38,613 nucleotides of DNA from contig UEGQ01000023.1 in assembly GCA_900466005.1 (NCBI GenBank), positions 1 through 38,613 on the forward strand. The letters run 5' to 3'. Under the pieces are notes generated by a model. It was not told the origin of the DNA and ran no database searches. It saw only the letters and a program-made list of their open reading frames with translations. The first letter of the stretch is position 1, and every line of letters starts with the position of its first letter. This document shows positions 17,899-24,291 of the stretch, piece after piece. The DNA comes from Hyphomicrobiales bacterium (lineage in GTDB: Bacteria > Pseudomonadota > Alphaproteobacteria > Rhizobiales > Rhizobiaceae). The translations under genes and the position numbers were made by a program.

Positions 17899-18396
17899 TT
17901 AGGTGTTTAGCGCGTTGTTGAGGTCGTGCAATCCGACCATCAGCATCATGGGGTCAGACGGAGAGGACAGGAAGCCGACGGCCTCATAAAAGGCTCGTGC
18001 GTCATTGGAAATCGCATGGACCAGCACACCGCGGATGCCGAGTATTTCAGCGGCATTGAGCAGACGCAGGCTCGCGTCGCGCACTAACGCCCTGCCGATG
18101 CCACGCCCCTGATAGGATTGATCAATGGCCAAGCGACCAAGCACGGCGACCGGTATTGGATCAGGCATATTGCGCCGAAAACGGCCAGGTGCTTCCGGCT
18201 GTTTTACTGCGCCGGAGGAGAGCGCGTAATAGGCAATAACACGGCTTCCCTCGCACACGACGAAGGTACGCGATGCGCCGCTTGCCTGATTGGCACGGGC
18301 GCGGCGATGCAGCCAGTCGTCCAGTTCAGGGACGCCGGAATTGAATTCGGCCAGTTCATGATGATCGGCCAGGGGTGCCGGTGCGCTGAGGGTCAC
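17899..18396 (-). CDS. GNAT acetyltransferase toxin (TacT-like)
   Basis: A 165-residue GNAT protein paired with a DUF1778 antitoxin. Toxins of this class acetylate the amino group of charged aminoacyl-tRNAs and stop translation. The acetyl-CoA loop QGRGIG lies at 96-101, preceded by the LGRLAIDQSY strand, and a tyrosine at 137 in AFYEAVGF is at the expected catalytic place. The N-terminal ELAEFNSGVPELDDWL segment is typical of TacT/AtaT-type toxins. Its start overlaps the antitoxin stop by 4 bp. Confidence 0.88.
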   Translation of the reverse strand: MTLSAPAPLADHHELAEFNSGVPELDDWLHRRARANQASGASRTFVVCEGSRVIAYYALSSGAVKQPEAPGRFRRNMPDPIPVAVLGRLAIDQSYQGRGIGRALVRDASLRLLNAAEILGIRGVLVHAISNDARAFYEAVGFLSSPSDPMMLMVGLHDLNNALNT

Positions 18397-18689
18397 GCCT
18401 CATCCCACGGCGCTTTGGTCGACATGGTACGTTTTAGACGCTCATTGAGCTGCGCGGGCGCATCGAGTCGAGCAAGGTATTCGGCATAGATTCCGGGGCT
18501 TACCGTGAAGATAGTACGGTCGAGCAGCACTTCCTCGGCGCGGCGCTCGGAAGCCTCCAACATGAAATCCGTGCGCGTTTTGCCGAGCAACTCGGCGGCG
18601 CGATCGATCAAGTTGCGGGTCGCAGGCTTGATGCGCATATTCAGCGGCACGCTTACGTCCGGGCTTTTACTCGTGCGTGAGGTCGGCAT
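18393..18689 (-). CDS. DUF1778 ribbon-helix-helix antitoxin (TacA-like)
   Basis: A 98-residue antitoxin. The N-terminal RHH region (VPLNMRIKPATRNLIDRAAELLGKT is split over a beta strand and two helices, about residues 13-40) binds DNA as a dimer. The C-terminal part (YLARLDAPAQLNERL) would wrap the toxin. AGGAG lies just upstream of the ATG. It is first in a two-gene operon and likely autorepresses it through the operator upstream. Confidence 0.88.
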   Translation of the reverse strand: MPTSRTSKSPDVSVPLNMRIKPATRNLIDRAAELLGKTRTDFMLEASERRAEEVLLDRTIFTVSPGIYAEYLARLDAPAQLNERLKRTMSTKAPWDEA

Positions 18690-18713
18690 GGGAGACTCCT
18701 ATTTGCACGCATT

Positions 18714-18742
18714 TATATAGCGTAACGACATCATCTTTACAA
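18714..18742 (-). promoter_or_regulatory. Sigma-70-type promoter of the TA operon
   Basis: On the minus strand, TTGTAA (18737-18742) and TATATA (18714-18719) are separated by exactly 17 bases. The antitoxin ATG follows 25 bases after the -10 box. Confidence 0.65.
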
Positions 18743-18768
18743 GCCTCGTAAAGACATCGTCATTACGC
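18720..18768. promoter_or_regulatory. Imperfect inverted repeat operator of the TA operon
   Basis: Arms 18720-18740 and 18748-18768 match as reverse complements at 16 of 21 positions, with a 7-base spacer. The first arm fills the promoter spacer and most of the -35 box, so a bound RHH antitoxin would block RNA polymerase. Confidence 0.6.
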
Positions 18769-18804
18769 ATCTCGCGCGTTCCTATTTCGCCGCATTTAGT
18801 TCAT

Positions 18805-18831
18805 CGCCTTGAGCGGACTTGAACCCTCGAC
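18805..18831 (-). repeat. T-arm-like boundary repeat, copy 2
   Basis: CGCCTTGAGCGGACTTGAAC and seven more bases. It matches copy 4 (about 16 kb away) at 24 of 27 positions. On the minus strand it reads TTCAAGT, the T-loop consensus, but the stem does not pair and no tRNA body follows. It lies between the TA promoter and the end of the GlcG-like gene. Confidence 0.45.
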
Positions 18832-18943
18832 CAATAAGTTTCAAGACGCGCAAGTCGTTGAAATCGTTCTGGCAGCGGCATAGGCATATCCATGGAACTG
18901 ACAAAAGGTCGAGCGGCCAGCGACGAAATGCGTCCGAGAGCAT

Positions 18944-19372
18944 TTAGTCGCAGATCGCAGTGAACCCTGCACCAGAGATGCCTGCTATGGCTGCAGCTTC
19001 GTCATTGTCGGATGTGTCTCCTGTGATACCTACAGCACCTAACAAGCCGTGGCTGCCTTGAACAAGCACCCCACCAGGTACCGGTACTATGTTGCCACCT
19101 GAGACCGCTGTCAGTCCTGCTATGAAATGCGGGCGCTCTTTTGCCGCCTTCTCAAGCCATCTCGAGCCAAATCCAACGCCAAGAGATCCATATGCTTTGC
19201 CAAACGCGATCTCGAAGCGGAGCATCGACGAGCCGTCTTGCTTCTGGAAAGCCACCAAGTGACCGCCTGCGTCCAGCACTGCAACACTGAGTGGCTGAAG
19301 TTGCTTTTCCTCAGAAAAAACAAACGCTTTTCTAATTATCTCATTCGCCATGCTAAGGGTCAGATTACTCAT
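18944..19372 (-). CDS. GlcG/HbpS-like (DUF336) protein
   Basis: A 142-residue protein of the GlcG/HbpS family, small alpha/beta proteins linked with glycolate use, haem or cobalamin binding. Family marks are VAVLDAGGHLVAFQKQDGSS near residues 29-48, SLGVGFGSRW, and the glycine-rich C-terminal half VPVPGGVLVQGSHGLLGAVGITG, read here in parts. The start at 19372 follows the conserved N-terminus of the family, and the ATG lies inside the end of the malate synthase stump upstream. In proteobacteria glcG often neighbours malate synthase G, which agrees with this remnant. The precise biochemical role of GlcG is unclear. Confidence 0.85.
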   Translation of the reverse strand: MSNLTLSMANEIIRKAFVFSEEKQLQPLSVAVLDAGGHLVAFQKQDGSSMLRFEIAFGKAYGSLGVGFGSRWLEKAAKERPHFIAGLTAVSGGNIVPVPGGVLVQGSHGLLGAVGITGDTSDNDEAAAIAGISGAGFTAICD

Positions 19373-19592
19373 TTCCAATCTCCATTGATTTGTAGTGGTT
19401 GCGGCGGCGGTGCAGGACCGGCTCGGTATAGCCGTTCGGCTGCTCGCGACCTTTGAGCACGAGATCGACGGCGGACTGGAAGGCGATTGAGCTGTCGAAA
19501 TTCCCGGCCATTGGCTGGTAGGCGGCATCGCCGCCATTCTGCTGATCAACGACGGCAGCCATGCGCTTCATCATCTCGAGGATCTGCGCCAT
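19365..19592 (-). pseudogene. glcB: Malate synthase G C-terminal fragment
   Basis: A 75-codon frame whose translation matches only the end of malate synthase G (about 720 residues when whole). The diagnostic part is MKRMAAVVDQQNGGDAAYQP, then FQSAVDLVLKGREQPNGYTE followed by PVLHRRR. The TIM barrel and active-site Arg, Glu and Asp are all missing, and the 190 bp upstream have no further malate synthase sequence. It cannot condense glyoxylate and acetyl-CoA. It starts with its own ATG and overlaps the glcG-like start by 8 bp, so it may still be translated and couple translation of that gene. Confidence 0.85.
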
Positions 19593-19680
19593 TCAGCTCG
19601 ACTAGCGAATGGTCGCCACCGCGCAGATGTACCCCCCGCTTTGGGGAAATCGAACTGCTTACGAATTTATGATAGCGTCC

Positions 19681-19703
19681 GGCGCTTGAGCGGGTACGAA
19701 CCC
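19681..19703 (-). repeat. T-arm-like boundary repeat, copy 3
   Basis: GGCGCTTGAGCGGGTACGAA then CCC; minus strand GGGTTCGTACCC. It lies between the truncated end of the malate synthase remnant and the flavoprotein gene, at the point where homology to malate synthase is lost. Confidence 0.45.
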
Positions 19704-19780
19704 ACGCCCCCCGTAATTACGTCGCTCCCTGGAGGCGAACTTAGGACACGAGACAATCCGCTAGCGTGGTTATTGTGCCC

Positions 19781-21517
19781 CTACTCGTTATCTCGTCGCG
19801 ACATAGCCTTTGCCGCTCGATAAGCGAAAACGATGCCTGGACCGATGGTGATGCCAGCTCCAGGATAGAGCCCACGCATCAGTGATGTGGCGTCGTTTCC
19901 ACAAGCATATAGGCCGGCTATTGGCGTCCCGTCGCCGCGGAGAACTCGGCTTTCGCTGTCGGTAGCCAAACCGGTAGCCGTCCCGAGCGTTGCAGGCACG
20001 ATCCTCAGCGCTATAAACGGCCCTTTGCTGATTGATCCAAGATTTGGATTCGGTTTGCCCACCTCGGGATCACCAAGCATGCGATTGAATGCTGACTCTC
20101 CGCGCTGGAAGTACGGGTCAACGCCAGATCGTGCGTGCCTATTATGTTCATCCACGGTGCTTTCGAGTGCGCTCGGGTCGAGGCCAATCTTCCGCGCCAA
20201 TGCCGAGATTGTATCGGCCACGTCGATGTACCCGACCTTTTCGTACGAGCTCGTGCCCATGGTCCAGGGCCAAGGAAGCATGTGGCCCATGCCACGCTTT
20301 TTCAGGAACTCGTAGTCGCAGATGAAGAAGAAGCGCTTGTCGGCTGGATAGCCGCTTCGGAACATGCCGAGGCAGACATCGTGATAGGAATTGGACTCAT
20401 TCACGAAACGCTTCGCGTCGGGTCCGACTGCGATCACACCAGGGCGACCGCGATCAAGCCAGCCGTATGGCACGGTTTGAGTGCCGCCGTGCTTGTCCTT
20501 CAGAAGCGAAACCGGCGTCCAGAAACCCGCACTGGCAACCTCGTTATCTATCGCCCCGCCGGACTGGAGCGCCAATTTGATGCCGTCACCGGTGGAGTCG
20601 TAGTGTGCCAGAGTATCGTCGTGCTGGTGCGCGCCACTGAGTGATGCGCGAAGCTCTGCGCTGCGCGCAAATCCGCCCGTCGCAAGTACCACGCCCCGCG
20701 TTGCCTTGATGCGGCGTTCCGTGCCCGCTTTCTGCACAACGATCCCGATTACCGTGCCGTTCTCTTCCACCAACCGCACTAGAGGCGTCTCGGTCCAGAT
20801 GTCGACCTCTCGCTTGCGGAGGCTTGTGATGAACCTGGCGATCAGAGCATTGCCGCCGCTCAGTTCGGTACCGCGCCTGAATTTCATCCGATCTTTGGCG
20901 TAGCGTCCGACACGCGTCAGCACATGCTTCATCGCTTCAGTGGATTTCAGCGGATTCAGGAACTTGCCGACTTCCCCAGACGAGATCATCATGCCACCGA
21001 GCACGACGCGGATCGGATCACCAACCAGATCGAAATCCTTGCCAAGCAATCGGCCGTCGTAGGGTGCAGGGCTGAGTGCCCTGCCCTTGTCCACGCCACC
21101 GACCTGCGACGAGTGATAATCAGGTGCGGATGCAAGCGTGAACTTGACCTCGGTACCCTTTTCGATTTCAGCTAGGGCCTTCGGCCCATCGGTCAAATAC
21201 GCGTCTACGAAGTCCTCGCGGTAGTAGTTTCCAAGCTCGTTCTTGAGGTACGTTCTTGCCTTTTCGAGGCTGTCGTCGACCTTTGCGGCAACCGCTTGGG
21301 GTGAGCACGGTACCCAGATCATCCCATTCGACAGTGCCGTCGTGCCGCCCAGCTTGGACGATTTCTCGCAAACCAGAACCTTCATGCCATCCTTAGCGGC
21401 AAACAAGGCCGCGGACAGACCGGCGGCACCACTGCCGACAGCCACAACATCGTAGACCGCGTCCCAGGATGTGGAAGCGGAATTGGGGTGATTTAGGTTC
21501 TTATCGATGACGTTCAT
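19781..21517 (-). CDS. FAD-dependent oxidoreductase (fumarate reductase / KSTD-like)
   Basis: A 578-residue soluble flavoprotein of the succinate dehydrogenase/fumarate reductase and 3-ketosteroid-dehydrogenase superfamily. The FAD motif VGSGAAGLSAALFAAKDG begins near residue 27, followed by GGTTALSNGMIWVP. GGNALIARF and VVLATGGFA mark the second half, and the C-terminal AGLYACGNDATSLMRGLYPGAGITIGPG closes the FAD site in separate segments. These enzymes desaturate or reduce a C-C bond next to a carbonyl. The start has GAGAG seven bases upstream. It follows the PEP-hydrolase-like gene after 31 bp, so it is probably third in the Tm-1-like operon. Substrate unknown; steroid activity is not implied by context. 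Confidence 0.88.
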   Translation of the reverse strand: MNVIDKNLNHPNSASTSWDAVYDVVAVGSGAAGLSAALFAAKDGMKVLVCEKSSKLGGTTALSNGMIWVPCSPQAVAAKVDDSLEKARTYLKNELGNYYREDFVDAYLTDGPKALAEIEKGTEVKFTLASAPDYHSSQVGGVDKGRALSPAPYDGRLLGKDFDLVGDPIRVVLGGMMISSGEVGKFLNPLKSTEAMKHVLTRVGRYAKDRMKFRRGTELSGGNALIARFITSLRKREVDIWTETPLVRLVEENGTVIGIVVQKAGTERRIKATRGVVLATGGFARSAELRASLSGAHQHDDTLAHYDSTGDGIKLALQSGGAIDNEVASAGFWTPVSLLKDKHGGTQTVPYGWLDRGRPGVIAVGPDAKRFVNESNSYHDVCLGMFRSGYPADKRFFFICDYEFLKKRGMGHMLPWPWTMGTSSYEKVGYIDVADTISALARKIGLDPSALESTVDEHNRHARSGVDPYFQRGESAFNRMLGDPEVGKPNPNLGSISKGPFIALRIVPATLGTATGLATDSESRVLRGDGTPIAGLYACGNDATSLMRGLYPGAGITIGPGIVFAYRAAKAMSRRDNE

Positions 21518-21548
21518 TGGAAAGCTCTCAGAGTCTGGAAAACCGGGG

Positions 21549-22376
21549 TCACTTGCGGGGCATGGGGATGGCCTTGAAGGCCTTGGTCACCGCGTGAACG
21601 GCGCGTTCAATTGGGATTCGCTCGATGGAGGAAGCACCGACAAAGCCAACGCAGTCCGTCGACCGATAGACTTCTTCCGTGTCCTCCGGCTCGGAGACCG
21701 CGCCGCCGTGCGCAAGCAAAATAACATCGTCGCGAACTGCCCGAGCTGCGGCGTTGATCTCGTTGATCCGCTTCACCGCCGCCTGAATGGCCTGTCCCTC
21801 GTCATGGCCAACGAGGCCCCCTCGGGTCGCTCCTACATGAGGAACGATGCAATCCGCACCGGCCTCGGTCATTGCTGTCGCATCGGCGGCAGATGCGACA
21901 TAGGCCATCGTGAAGATCTCCTTCTTGCGCGCGAGAGCGATCATCTCAACTTCGCGATCGAAGCCCAGGCCAACACGACCGCGACGGTCGCGCCACTTAT
22001 CTCCCATGGTGGAGATCGTCGGGTAGTTGATCACACCGGAGTAGCCAGCAGCCCAGAACCGATCAAGCAGGCGGTCGAGGTCGAGCCGGACAGGGTCCCA
22101 CGCCTCGATACCTCCGATAACCGGCACATCGGAGACGACGTTACGGATTTCATCTGCCATTTCGATGGTGCGGGCATTAGAGTCACCGATACGGCTTGTC
22201 GGCAGACCCATGAGCCGCGAAAGTCCCGTGCTGTAGACGACAAGCATGTCGGCACCACCCAAAGCGGCGCATTTAGCGACAAGCCCGCAACTGCTCCCGG
22301 CCGCCAGGATCGGTATGCCCTTGGCCGTCTGGTTCTCAATCGCCGCCAGAATCTCCGTGCGTTCAAACATTTTCAT
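21549..22376 (-). CDS. PEP-hydrolase-like TIM-barrel protein (PF09370 family)
   Basis: A 275-residue stand-alone barrel of the phosphoenolpyruvate-hydrolase-like family, distantly related to PEP mutase/isocitrate lyase enzymes. Family segments visible are ILAAGSSCGLVAKCAALGGA at the N-terminus, MADEI..VPVIGGIEAWDP, GVINYPTISTMGD, VGLGFDREVEMI and the late LLAHGGAVSEPED and GFVGASSIERIP. The gene overlaps the end of the Tm-1-like gene by 14 bp, which implies coupled translation and equal amounts. In tomato Tm-1 the equivalent domains are fused in one polypeptide, supporting a physical or pathway link. Reaction in bacteria unknown. Confidence 0.87.
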   Translation of the reverse strand: MKMFERTEILAAIENQTAKGIPILAAGSSCGLVAKCAALGGADMLVVYSTGLSRLMGLPTSRIGDSNARTIEMADEIRNVVSDVPVIGGIEAWDPVRLDLDRLLDRFWAAGYSGVINYPTISTMGDKWRDRRGRVGLGFDREVEMIALARKKEIFTMAYVASAADATAMTEAGADCIVPHVGATRGGLVGHDEGQAIQAAVKRINEINAAARAVRDDVILLAHGGAVSEPEDTEEVYRSTDCVGFVGASSIERIPIERAVHAVTKAFKAIPMPRK

Positions 22377-23538
22377 TCTTCGATACCTCAGTCTCGATTT
22401 GGCGGAGGAGCCACGTAGCGGCGGCTTCCGCGAATTGCGGATCGTTGATGTGACAAGGCATTTCCCGGCAATCGATATCCTCAGTGAGCTCGGCCTTCAG
22501 GCCATCAAGCCAGGCGCGGTTCGCGGCGGGATCGAAAAATACACCGCCCTCGCGGTCGTAGTCGGAAACCCCGCCGGCCGGCCAAAGCACCAGCGCTGGC
22601 CCGCGCGCAGAGCCGAGCTTCAAGGCCGTACGCCGTCCAATCTCGCGGGTTTCCTCGGCGGTCGTCCGCATCAGCGTTGTGTACGGCGTGTGAGAATAGA
22701 ATTTCCGATCGGAGAAGCGATCGGGAAGGCTCAAAGGGACGCCGAAGTTCACCATATCGACAGCGCCCGGGGCCACGACCTGCGGAATGCCGCAGCGACC
22801 TGCTGCAGTAAGCCGCTCCGCACCTGCGCTCGCCGTACCTCCCACCAGATCGTCAGCGAGCTCGGTCGTCGTCAAGTCGATCACGCCATCGAACTCTCCG
22901 GCTTCAATCAAAGCTTCCATCTTGCGCCCCCCGGCCCCATTGGCCGGAAAGACGATCGTTTCGACATCGGCGGCGGTCAGCAACTCAACGCATCGGTTCA
23001 CAGCAGGGGTCGTGACTCCGAATGCCGTGATGGCCACAATCTTCCGCCGCTCTTGGCGTTTCGGACTGAATTCCATGGCCGCGGCCGCGTTGGCCGCGTT
23101 GGTCAATACCCTCTCCGTAAAGCCGTTGACGCCGAATAGGTCGACGATGGTCGGATAGAGCATGATGTCGGTCTTGCCCGCGAGTTCTGCCAAAAGGGCC
23201 GGACGCGCGCTCGACACGAGCAATTTGGGGAATCCATATGGGAGGTCGGCTATCACATCACCAAAGACACCGCTGCCTTTTCCGCCCGCGATCCCGAGGA
23301 CCGATGTCACGCGCCCGGTTTCATGCAGTTCGTTCAAGGTCGCCCTCGCCCGCTTGCCGACTGTGGCAAGCAGTGACGCGGGGTCGGCTGATCTTTCTGA
23401 CTGGACGCTCGACGTGCCGACATCAATCGTCTCGACGTCCCTACCTTGAGCTTTCAGAATCGCGGCGACGAACGACACCTCGTCGTGCTTGGTGTCGAGC
23501 GTGGCGACGATCGCGACCGCACCTTTGGCCGAGCTCAC
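22363..23538 (-). CDS. Tm-1-like ATP-binding protein (UPF0261 family)
   Basis: About 391 residues, start taken at GTG 23538. The conserved N-terminus KGAVAIVATLDTKHDEVSFV follows the GTG closely, GGAG lies eight bases before it, and the stop of a short leader frame overlaps it as GTGA. An ATG at 23559 in the same frame is the alternative. Other family parts: VLGIAGGKGSGVFGDVIADL, LVSSARPALLAELAGKTDIM, FPANGAGGRKMEALIEAGEF and the C-terminal FFDPAANRAWLDGLK. The domain is the N-terminal half of tomato Tm-1, which binds ATP and blocks tobamovirus replicase. The bacterial role is unknown; context with transporter, kinase and dehydrogenases suggests metabolism. Confidence 0.85.
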   Translation of the reverse strand: MSSAKGAVAIVATLDTKHDEVSFVAAILKAQGRDVETIDVGTSSVQSERSADPASLLATVGKRARATLNELHETGRVTSVLGIAGGKGSGVFGDVIADLPYGFPKLLVSSARPALLAELAGKTDIMLYPTIVDLFGVNGFTERVLTNAANAAAAMEFSPKRQERRKIVAITAFGVTTPAVNRCVELLTAADVETIVFPANGAGGRKMEALIEAGEFDGVIDLTTTELADDLVGGTASAGAERLTAAGRCGIPQVVAPGAVDMVNFGVPLSLPDRFSDRKFYSHTPYTTLMRTTAEETREIGRRTALKLGSARGPALVLWPAGGVSDYDREGGVFFDPAANRAWLDGLKAELTEDIDCREMPCHINDPQFAEAAATWLLRQIETEVSKNENV

Positions 23539-23597
23539 GAAACCAACTCCGGCCGCCATCGCGGTGCGCAGCCTTTCCTCGTGACTTCAATGGACAT
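23535..23597 (-). CDS. Putative 20-residue leader peptide, coupled to the Tm-1-like gene
   Basis: An ATG at 23597 is preceded by GAGGAGGAG at ideal distance, the best ribosome site in this leader. The frame runs 20 codons (MSIEVTRKGC... ending ELVS) and its TGA overlaps the GTG start of the Tm-1-like gene as GTGA. The peptide has no known motif and no run of one amino acid, so classic attenuation is not indicated. Its probable role is to bring ribosomes to the weak GTG start. A sequencing frameshift joining it to the downstream gene is possible, but the UPF0261 homology begins only after the GTG. Confidence 0.5.
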   Translation of the reverse strand: MSIEVTRKGCAPRWRPELVS

Positions 23598-23686
23598 TGA
23601 TCTCCTCCTCTATCCGCTTCTTGAAGCGTGTGAGGATCAGCTTTAGACATCGTCGGAACGAGTTTTAATCGCGTGCGAGGAGGAGA

Positions 23687-23702
23687 TGGGTAAAATTGGG
23701 TA
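23687..23702. promoter_or_regulatory. TGGGTA tandem element, site A
   Basis: TGGGTAAAATTGGGTA: two TGGGTA boxes exactly 10 bp apart. It lies 90 bp upstream of the leader-peptide ATG of the Tm-1-like operon and covers the presumed TTG start of the divergent half-barrel gene. The same element occurs twice near 33.1-33.4 kb. Confidence 0.6.
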
Positions 23703-24280
23703 GTTGGAGTATTCGCGCCGAGATACACGACGACGCCGGGTCGGAAAACGCTGTATATGCCCCTCCGCTAGCCGGCCTGCCAAACGGATATCCATTGGTG
23801 ATGGCAACGGTGCCAGTCATTGATTGGAACGAAGCGCTCACCACGGCACTCCGACAGGCTTCGGTAAAGCGCGAAACTATCTGCTATGCAGCGGTAATGA
23901 TGATAGACCCATTCACGTTATGGGAAGACCTCGCCGATCTCCTGAAGGAGAAAGGTATCACAGGTGTGATCAACTTCCCGCCCGCATCTTTGCTGGAAGG
24001 GGCGACCCCCTCCACTGCAGGTGTGTCGGACAACACACTCGAAATGGATCGGCTCAAATGGTTCAGCGATGCGGGCTTCCGACTGGTCTACGCCGCGTCC
24101 GACGTCGTAGCGATCGAGGATACCACGGTTCGGCTGGAAGGGCTGGTGGACGCCTTTCTGTATCTTCCACCCGGCGCGCTCGGCCTCGAAATCAATGAAA
24201 AGATCGCGCTCCACGCCATGCCGGACACGGAAGACGCGAAAAAATACAAAAGGCCCATTCTCACGCCGATTTCGCCTTGA
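23696..24280 (+). CDS. Half-length PEP-hydrolase-like paralogue
   Basis: Up to 194 residues. The middle part (YAAVMMIDPFTLWEDLADLL, GITGVINFPP, then LKWFSDAGFRLVYAASDV) aligns by eye with the central strands of the two full barrels nearby (FDPRLDIDLFLDNLKSWGFAGVTNFPS in the regulator, split here), but the first and last strands are missing. It has no catalytic residues I can name. The start is uncertain: a TTG at 23696 has AGGAGGAG upstream, while ATG 23801 lies inside sequence that already looks protein-like. It is the only plus-strand gene of the cluster and converges on the regulator gene with 11 bp between ends. It may bind a partner barrel or a ligand. Confidence 0.65.
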   Translation: MGSWSIRAEIHDDAGSENAVYAPPLAGLPNGYPLVMATVPVIDWNEALTTALRQASVKRETICYAAVMMIDPFTLWEDLADLLKEKGITGVINFPPASLLEGATPSTAGVSDNTLEMDRLKWFSDAGFRLVYAASDVVAIEDTTVRLEGLVDAFLYLPPGALGLEINEKIALHAMPDTEDAKKYKRPILTPISP

Positions 24281-24291
24281 TCAGGAACGGA

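Noticed and set aside
21507..23139. Two plus-strand frames of about 300 codons
   Set aside because: They mirror the Tm-1-like and PEP-hydrolase-like genes on the other strand and show charge-rich, low-motif sequence typical of GC-rich antisense frames.
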